A stretch of 39,798 bases of DNA, taken from NCBI GenBank assembly GCA_014728215.1, contig WJLZ01000158.1, positions 1 through 39,798 of the forward strand, written 5' to 3'. Under the pieces are notes generated by a model. The model did not search any database. It saw only the letters and a program-made list of their open reading frames with translations, and was not told the origin of the DNA. Position 1 is the first letter of the stretch; the number at the start of each line of letters is the position of its first letter. Of this stretch, positions 34,154-39,798 are shown one piece after another. Origin of the DNA: Chitinivibrionales bacterium (GTDB taxonomy: Bacteria; Fibrobacterota; Chitinivibrionia; Chitinivibrionales; WJKA01). The translations under genes and the position numbers were made by a program.

Positions 34154-36397
34154 TTACCTTACCGTAATAAATCTTTTTGTTATGATCCCGCGGGTGGTTT
34201 TAACCTGTATTATATGGGGAGATGCAGTAAGTTTTGTCGTACCCGGTTCCAGGACAGAACTGCCGCCACAGGCAATCAGTGCACCGGAAAGGGTGTATAT
34301 TTTGATTGTTGCAATTTCTCTTTTGTCTATGCCGGGAAACAGAATGGTTCCGTTGATCCGTATACCTGAAGAAAATTCGGGATCAGGCGCATCGTTTATA
34401 TTCTCGAATGCATAGACTACCATTTCTGTATCCACCACGGGAAATTCTGAAATACGAAGACGGGCACACCCGTAGGGAACAAGCTCGACTTCAACGGTTG
34501 GATTATCGGAATAAACAGGACTCAAAGGCGGATTTTCTGCCGAATTCTCAAACATTGCTCCCCAGTTATCCACTATTCTGGCCTTTGCAGTAAGGACAAC
34601 CGGTTCGGGGGTCGTGCTTGCCCTTTTTTCCCAGGCAGGATCGGGATCTTCCGCAGTTTTAACAAACAATGATTCTCCGGAGCCGGCAAAGGGAAATTCA
34701 CCAACGGAATGGATGCTCGTTTGTATCTGCGAGTTAACATCAGAAGAATTGATGCAGAGGCCGTAGTTCCATGCGGTTGTTGGAAAAATTTCCCAGTCGT
34801 ATGAAGGATAAATTCCCCGTGGTCCGGCGTATGATCGATGGTCTTGGCCTATCCGTAAAGAAAAATAGAGCGGACCCCGGAGGATTCCCACGGCATTCCT
34901 GAATCTGGTCTCACTCCGTATTTTCATCGGGAAATGTAAATAGATACTATCGCCGTTACTCCATGTCCGGTTAACCACCGCAATTGTTGCAGCAGCAACA
35001 GGGGTAGTATCTCCATCAAGAACATAAAACGCTTCGCCGGCCCATGAAGGAATACGAAAATGAAGGGGAAATTCAACCGGCCCGGACGCCGGCAGTGCGA
35101 CAGTGAAAGCAATGGAACCCTTGAAGGGATATTCGGTTTCTTCGGAAATAACAACTTCTGTGCCCGCAGCGCCAACCCGGGCGGTTACCTCCGATGGTCC
35201 GTAGGCCACGGCAATAACACCGTTGTCATGAGTCGCCATCCACATATTCTCGACAAACCGGGGCCATCCCTGGTGCATATTCGATAAACAACAGGGGTAG
35301 TGAGGTGTCAGACCGTAACAGTTGGCGGTTTCGCTGTTGTCGAATACCCGTTTCGAGCGGTCGACCAGAACCTGATTTGCCTGCTGGTCGTACTGATGGG
35401 CCCACATATCAGGTGTAAAGGCTCCGGGTATGGAATTATAGACAATCGATTCCAGCCGGTCGGCAAGCGTGATATCACCGAAAATTTCGAAGAGCCGTTC
35501 CATCGAATAGGCAAATTCCATCACCGCACACAGCTCTGTTCCATTGGTTGGTTCCAGGCCCCGCTCGAGTGTCGGCAGGAGTTCGTGACCGGAAAACCGG
35601 CCTCCTACCTGTCCAAAGAACGTGTCGATATTTTCCAGTCCGGTAAAAACCGCATTTTTGTACTTATCCAGAGGATATTGTTGATAGTAAAGGCCGGGAA
35701 ATTTGATTTCCTGAGCTATGTCGACCGAATGGTCGGTTGGATGGGCCTGCGGGAATCCCGAAAAGCCGTCGGCAAGTGTGTCGATATTATCCTTGTACTG
35801 AGGGCCTGTTGCATTGATCAAGGCCGTATCGCCAGTGCGGTTGTAAAGCCAGTATAGAGCGATGAGATTTTCTCCGATACGGGAGCCGCTGTTGCAGCAA
35901 TATCCGAATGCCGCAGATGCAATTTCGTCTTTATTCAATTCGAAATACTCCTGCAGCCAGTCGAATGCCGGTTGATATCCGGTAGCCTCATAGTATTCGA
36001 TCAGACCCCGGACAGCATGCTGATAATGGTAATTGTTACGAATATTTATTGATGGTACGCTCCATGTGAGGATTTCATCAACATGGTCCTTCGCAAGGTC
36101 TTTCAATCGAGCATCATCAAGCACAAAGGCAAGGGCGATTATTCCTTCGTGATAATTGGTAATGCTCCACCTGCCGGCGTTAAAGGAACTGTAGGCATAT
36201 CCCGAGAGGCCATCGGCCTGTATCCGGAGCTGGTCATAGAGCCATCCTTTGGGCTTTACTGTACCGAGTGGAAGGTGAGCGTAGGCGGTTTGCTCAAGAG
36301 GGGGTTTATTGGTAATGTAATGACTGTTTTCTCCAAAAACAGCAAAAAGAAGCGAAACCCAGACGATAAACAAGAAAAATTTTTGGTAATGTCCCAT
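34154..36397 (-). CDS. Secreted GH127 (DUF1680) beta-L-arabinofuranosidase-like
   Basis: A 747-residue secreted protein with a signal peptide (FFLFIVWVSLLFAVFG). The GH127 (alpha/alpha)6 barrel begins LPLGTVKPKGWLYDQL. The zinc-thiolate catalytic set is visible: E288-x-C290 (GTELC) and the C369-C370 pair (HYPCCLSN), matching the Glu-Cys-Cys-Cys site in which one of the paired Cys is the nucleophile. The last ~80 residues form a beta-rich tail (TIKIYTLSGALIACGG) like the C-terminal surface or sorting modules of FCB bacteria. It would remove beta-L-arabinofuranose from plant glycans or glycoproteins. It converges with the propeller gene. Confidence 0.9.
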   Translation of the reverse strand: MGHYQKFFLFIVWVSLLFAVFGENSHYITNKPPLEQTAYAHLPLGTVKPKGWLYDQLRIQADGLSGYAYSSFNAGRWSITNYHEGIIALAFVLDDARLKDLAKDHVDEILTWSVPSINIRNNYHYQHAVRGLIEYYEATGYQPAFDWLQEYFELNKDEIASAAFGYCCNSGSRIGENLIALYWLYNRTGDTALINATGPQYKDNIDTLADGFSGFPQAHPTDHSVDIAQEIKFPGLYYQQYPLDKYKNAVFTGLENIDTFFGQVGGRFSGHELLPTLERGLEPTNGTELCAVMEFAYSMERLFEIFGDITLADRLESIVYNSIPGAFTPDMWAHQYDQQANQVLVDRSKRVFDNSETANCYGLTPHYPCCLSNMHQGWPRFVENMWMATHDNGVIAVAYGPSEVTARVGAAGTEVVISEETEYPFKGSIAFTVALPASGPVEFPLHFRIPSWAGEAFYVLDGDTTPVAAATIAVVNRTWSNGDSIYLHFPMKIRSETRFRNAVGILRGPLYFSLRIGQDHRSYAGPRGIYPSYDWEIFPTTAWNYGLCINSSDVNSQIQTSIHSVGEFPFAGSGESLFVKTAEDPDPAWEKRASTTPEPVVLTAKARIVDNWGAMFENSAENPPLSPVYSDNPTVEVELVPYGCARLRISEFPVVDTEMVVYAFENINDAPDPEFSSGIRINGTILFPGIDKREIATIKIYTLSGALIACGGSSVLEPGTTKLTASPHIIQVKTTRGIITKRFITVR

Positions 36398-36570
36398 TTT
36401 CCAGTCTGTACGGTTAGCGGCAATTTCCGTGGGATAGCGTGCAAAAATGAAAAAACAATATACCTATTTATTGAACTTATGGCAAGGAAAAGGGGAGGAT
36501 ATTTTAATCGGAAAAGCTCATTAAAGGAAGGAGTAAATCATCACTACCCGCAATAGGGATGTTTCTCTGC

Positions 36571-37791
36571 TTACCGAATCTTCGCCCGCGCTTCACTTTC
36601 TTTGAATCGAAGACGGACGTCTTCGCCTTGTGAGATCTGGGAGGCGTCTTTGACCGTGGTACCGTCTTCTTTGGTCACCACACTGTATCCCCGGCCGAGT
36701 ACGGCAAGGGGGCTGAGTGCCTGAAGCTGGGCCCCTGCGGTGGAAAAACGGTTTCTGAGGTGACGGAATGCGAGTGAGAGAGCGTGCGCCTGGCGGTAAC
36801 GGAGGTCATCCATGGTCTGGCGCGAATCGGTAATCATTCTGAGAGGAACGCGTAACGCTGACCTGCGGGACAGGCGGGTATAAGAATTTCTGCTTTCATT
36901 CAGAAAACCGGAAAAGCGCCAGGCAAAGCGCTGCGTAAGGTTTTTATAGTACCGCCGGTTTTCGAGGGTATCGGGCACCGCCATTTCACCTGCGGCCGAA
37001 GGCGTAGGGGCACGGAGATCGGCGACAAAGTCGGCGATGGTAAAATCAATTTCATGACCCACGGCAGAAATAATCGGAATGTCCGATGCAAAAATTGTTC
37101 GGGCTACTATCTCTTCGTTAAAGGCCCAGAGGTCTTCCAGAGAACCACCTCCTCGGCCTATGATGATACAGTCGACCTGGTTCCAGCGGTTCATGTCTTC
37201 GATAGCCTCGCCAATTTCTTTTGCGGCCTTGGCCCCCTGAACCGATACATCACGAATAACAATATCGGTCTGGGGCGCTCTGGCCCTGATTACCTTGATA
37301 ATATCCCGCACCGCCGCACCGTTCCGTGAGGTGATAACCCCAACACGGGAAACTGTTTCGGGCAATGCTTTTTTATGAGACTTATCAAAAAGCCCTTCCT
37401 TGTCGAGTTTCTTTTTAAGCTTTTCAAAGGCCGCAAACAAGGCCCCTAGTCCCGAGGGCTGCATGCGGTGAATCTCGAGTTGATACCGTCCGGCTTTCTG
37501 ATATACCCGGATCGATGCTATTGCCATAATCTCGATACCGTCCTCTGCATCGAATTTCAACTGCATCGAAGTAGACCGCCACATCACACAGGAAATCTGG
37601 CTGTTGGCGTCTTTCAGGGTAAAGTAGCAGTGGCCGGATGATGCCCGTTTTAAATTAGAAATTTCACCTTCCACCCATAGGAGCGTATTGCCACTGTCGA
37701 TTATCCGGGCAATACCGTTGTTGATTTCACTCACCGTGTAGGGACGGTCGCTCTGCTGAGGGGTAAGAAAGGTCGGAGGCAAAGAATTCAT
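36571..37791 (-). CDS. xseA: Exodeoxyribonuclease VII large subunit
   Basis: A 406-residue protein with an N-terminal OB-fold: YTVSEINNGIARII and LLWVEGEISNLKRASSGH. The catalytic core follows with VGVITSRNGAAVRDI, IIIGRGGGSLEDLWAFN and SAVGHEIDFTIADFVAD. With XseB it digests single-stranded DNA. Its start overlaps the ymdB stop by 4 bases, so it is the last gene of the rny-ymdB-xseA operon. The C-terminal helical region is shorter than in E. coli XseA (456 residues), within the normal range for the family. Confidence 0.95.
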   Translation of the reverse strand: MNSLPPTFLTPQQSDRPYTVSEINNGIARIIDSGNTLLWVEGEISNLKRASSGHCYFTLKDANSQISCVMWRSTSMQLKFDAEDGIEIMAIASIRVYQKAGRYQLEIHRMQPSGLGALFAAFEKLKKKLDKEGLFDKSHKKALPETVSRVGVITSRNGAAVRDIIKVIRARAPQTDIVIRDVSVQGAKAAKEIGEAIEDMNRWNQVDCIIIGRGGGSLEDLWAFNEEIVARTIFASDIPIISAVGHEIDFTIADFVADLRAPTPSAAGEMAVPDTLENRRYYKNLTQRFAWRFSGFLNESRNSYTRLSRRSALRVPLRMITDSRQTMDDLRYRQAHALSLAFRHLRNRFSTAGAQLQALSPLAVLGRGYSVVTKEDGTTVKDASQISQGEDVRLRFKESEARAKIR

Positions 37792-38579
37792 TTGAAAATG
37801 ATCCGTTCGGATATCCGGGAGATCGAGGTCGCCTTGCCGGTACTATCGTCGATATCCATCAGGACTGCATTCAGGGAAGGGCCGGCATTCGAGGGCTCAA
37901 ATCTTGCCGATGTCTGAAAAATAAACTTTTTGATAACAGGTTCGGGTTTCATACCGATACAGGAATCTGCCGGACCGGTCATACCGACATCGGTAAGATA
38001 CGCCGTGCCTTCAGGTGAAATGAACTCATCGGCAGTCTGAATATGGGTATGAGTTCCGATAAGGGCGCTTATTCTGCCGTCAAGATAATAGAACAGCGCT
38101 TTCTTTTCACTGCTCGCTTCAGCATGAAAATCGATAAAGATGCTTTTAGTGTCCTTTGCCAGAAAAGCTACCGCCTGGTCGGCAGTGCGAAAAGGGCAGT
38201 CGGTTATCTCGTGGAGAAATGTGCGGCCTTGAAGGTTTATTATCCCGATATTTCTGCTGTCTTTGAGAGTGTAAAGCGCGATCCCCTTTCCCACATTTCC
38301 CGGGGGGAAATTATGGGGCCGGAGCACAAAATCATCATTTTCGAGATTAGGATAGCAGTCCTGATTCGAAAAAATATGATTGCCGCCGGTTATGACCTGA
38401 ACACCATATTTCCGGAATTTTTTGATAATGTTATTGGTAAGTCCTCCGCCGCCGGCGGCGTTCTCTCCATTGGCAATACACAGTTCAACCGCCTTCTCCT
38501 CGACAAGAGAAGAAAGCCGCTCGGCTAGTACCCGGCGGCCTGTAGTCCCAAAGATATCACCAATAAAAAGAATTCTCAT
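37788..38579 (-). CDS. ymdB: YmdB-family metallophosphoesterase
   Basis: A 263-residue YmdB/TIGR00282-type metallophosphoesterase. Metal-binding motifs in order are ILFIGDIFG, ANGENAAGGGG, ITGGNHIFSN, DFHAEASSEK and IGTHTHIQTAD. Bacillus YmdB hydrolyses 2',3'-cyclic nucleotides and affects RNase Y-dependent mRNA levels. Here it lies 9 bases downstream of the RNase Y gene, the same pairing as in Bacillus, and overlaps xseA. Confidence 0.95.
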   Translation of the reverse strand: MRILFIGDIFGTTGRRVLAERLSSLVEEKAVELCIANGENAAGGGGLTNNIIKKFRKYGVQVITGGNHIFSNQDCYPNLENDDFVLRPHNFPPGNVGKGIALYTLKDSRNIGIINLQGRTFLHEITDCPFRTADQAVAFLAKDTKSIFIDFHAEASSEKKALFYYLDGRISALIGTHTHIQTADEFISPEGTAYLTDVGMTGPADSCIGMKPEPVIKKFIFQTSARFEPSNAGPSLNAVLMDIDDSTGKATSISRISERIIFK

Positions 38580-38588
38580 GCCAGGCTC

Positions 38589-39798
38589 TTATTTCGCATA
38601 TTCGGTGTACCGGTTTTCACGGATTACCGTGACTTTGATCTGACCGGGATATTCCATATCGTCATGGATTTTCTGCGAAATCTGACCAGCCATCTCTTCA
38701 GACTGAGCATCGGTAACATTCTGTGGCTCGACCATGACTCTGATTTCACGGCCAGCCTGAATAACATAGGATTTGCTCACACCCCTGAAAGAGTCGGCAA
38801 TCTCTTCGAGTTTGGTCAGGCGGTTGATATAATTGGTAAGCGTCTCTCTTCTGACTCCCGGACGAGTGCTGGAGATCGTATCGGCTGCCTGAGTAAGAAT
38901 CGGATAAAGAGAAATCGGTGGAACATCTTCATGATGCGCAGCAATGGCATTGCAGATAATCTCGTTTTCCCCATTTTTTGCGGCAATTTCGGCGCCTAAT
39001 TCGGAATGGGTTCCTTCAACTTCCCGGTCGATTGCCTTACCGATGTCATGAAGTAACCCGGCTCTGATAGCAATCTTTGTATCCATTTTTAATTCTCCGG
39101 CCATTAAACCCGCCAAAATCGCGACCTCTTTGGCATGCTGCAAAACATTCTGACCATAGGATGCCCTGTATTTAAGCCTTCCAAGGAGTTCGACGATCCG
39201 GGGTTTGATCCCGTGAACACCCAGATCGAAAATCACCTCTTCAGCAGCTTCCTTCATCTTTTTCTCAAGCTCTTTTTCGCTCTTCTTAATGAGTTCTTCG
39301 ATACGTCCCGGATGAATCCGGCCGTCAACGATGAGCTTCTCAAGGGCAATTCTCGCAACTTCACGCTTGATCGGATCGAATCCGGAAAGAATCACCGCTT
39401 CAGGGGTATCATCAACGATAACATCGATACCAGTGGCTTCTTCAAAGGACCGGATATTCCGTCCCTCTCTTCCGATAATCCTGCCCTTCATTTCATCGTT
39501 GGGAAGATGCACCACCGAGACGGTGGATTCGACTGTTGTATCCGCGGCCGAGCGCTGGATCGACTGAAGAATAATCTCCTTTGATTCCCGCTCGGCTTCT
39601 TCACGGGCCTTGTCTTTCATCTCTTTAATCATTTGAGCATTCTCATATCGCACCTGACCTTCGAGATTTTCCAGAAGCATCTTTTTCGCTTCGCTCATGG
39701 TGGTCTGAGAGATTTTCTCGAGTTTTTCGTTTTCCAGTGAGATAAGGCGGGTCAGCTCATTGTCTTTTGTGCGAAGCGTTGTTTCCTTGGAATTGAGA
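38589..39798 (-). CDS. rny: Ribonuclease Y (partial, N-terminus beyond window)
   Basis: The frame stays open to the last base of the window, so the start lies outside. About 403 residues are visible of a family usually ~520; the N-terminal membrane anchor is missing. The region before the internal Met at 39698 reads as coiled coil ([21 protein letters not shown]). A KH domain follows ([19 protein letters not shown]), then the HD domain with [26 protein letters not shown] and [11 protein letters not shown]. RNase Y starts mRNA decay at the inner membrane face. It is the first visible gene of the rny-ymdB-xseA operon. Confidence 0.95.
   Translation of the reverse strand, partial: LNSKETTLRTKDNELTRLISLENEKLEKISQTTMSEAKKMLLENLEGQVRYENAQMIKEMKDKAREEAERESKEIILQSIQRSAADTTVESTVSVVHLPNDEMKGRIIGREGRNIRSFEEATGIDVIVDDTPEAVILSGFDPIKREVARIALEKLIVDGRIHPGRIEELIKKSEKELEKKMKEAAEEVIFDLGVHGIKPRIVELLGRLKYRASYGQNVLQHAKEVAILAGLMAGELKMDTKIAIRAGLLHDIGKAIDREVEGTHSELGAEIAAKNGENEIICNAIAAHHEDVPPISLYPILTQAADTISSTRPGVRRETLTNYINRLTKLEEIADSFRGVSKSYVIQAGREIRVMVEPQNVTDAQSEEMAGQISQKIHDDMEYPGQIKVTVIRENRYTEYAK

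Noticed and set aside
34017-34415. A plus-strand open frame across the end of the propeller gene and the GH127 gene
   Set aside because: It overlaps two convergent, well-supported genes and its sequence has no family features.

Overview
The window looks like a chromosomal segment of a Gram-negative, non-proteobacterial bacterium with moderate GC. Supporting signs are secreted proteins with signal peptides, a predicted outer-membrane barrel, a DUF2723/GT117 membrane glycosyltransferase, RNase Y, and extracellular proteins ending in small beta-rich C-terminal modules. The mix of polysaccharide-active enzymes (GH20, GH127) with these traits makes me favour the FCB group, perhaps Fibrobacterota (Chitinivibrionia-like). 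This is an inference from gene content, not a placement. No tRNA, rRNA, CRISPR array, IS element or integrase was seen, and no gene-free gap exceeds about 180 bases.

Layout. 1-2900: the tail of a probable nusB, then a large DUF2723 membrane protein. 2993-4348: a class II CPD photolyase. 4480-21749: a mosaic, strand-switching lipid/pigment locus. It holds a U32-family Cys-rich protein, a KAS II plus acyl carrier protein pair, a type III polyketide synthase with a YceI-like lipid-binding protein, an RND/MMPL exporter and an aldehyde dehydrogenase. It continues with a secreted TPR protein, a CrtP-like oxidase, a CrtQ-like glycosyltransferase, a CrtO-like acyltransferase, two CrtN-like desaturases, a UbiE-type methyltransferase and a methyltransferase of the kind found with type III PKS. 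21929-26256: a small beta-carbonic-anhydrase-like protein, an outer-membrane protein, UV endonuclease UvsE, a DUF523-DUF1722 protein and an alpha/beta hydrolase. 26381-27512: ispA and xseB. 27672-36397: GH20, an MFS transporter, an orphan fused TssB-TssC sheath protein, a YCF48-like beta-propeller and a secreted GH127. 36571-39798: an xseA-ymdB-rny operon, with rny cut by the window edge.

Main interpretation. The set aldH-crtP-crtQ-crtO-crtN matches the late staphyloxanthin pathway of Staphylococcus: C30 desaturation, terminal oxidation to aldehyde, oxidation to acid, glucosyl ester formation, and acylation of the sugar. Here it sits in an apparently unrelated Gram-negative, with two CrtN-like enzymes but no CrtM (dehydrosqualene synthase) in view. 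It is interleaved with a type III PKS, its methyltransferase, and a dedicated KAS II/ACP pair, plus an exporter and a lipid-binding protein. I propose a composite membrane-pigment or phenolic-lipid system. The KAS II/ACP pair may supply an unusual acyl chain to CrtO or a starter to the type III PKS, and YceI/RND may move the product across the envelope. Photolyase, UvsE and the DUF1722 protein flank the pigment genes, so the region reads as a light- and oxidation-damage island. A second independent oddity is the solitary TssB-TssC fusion, with no other type VI secretion genes nearby.
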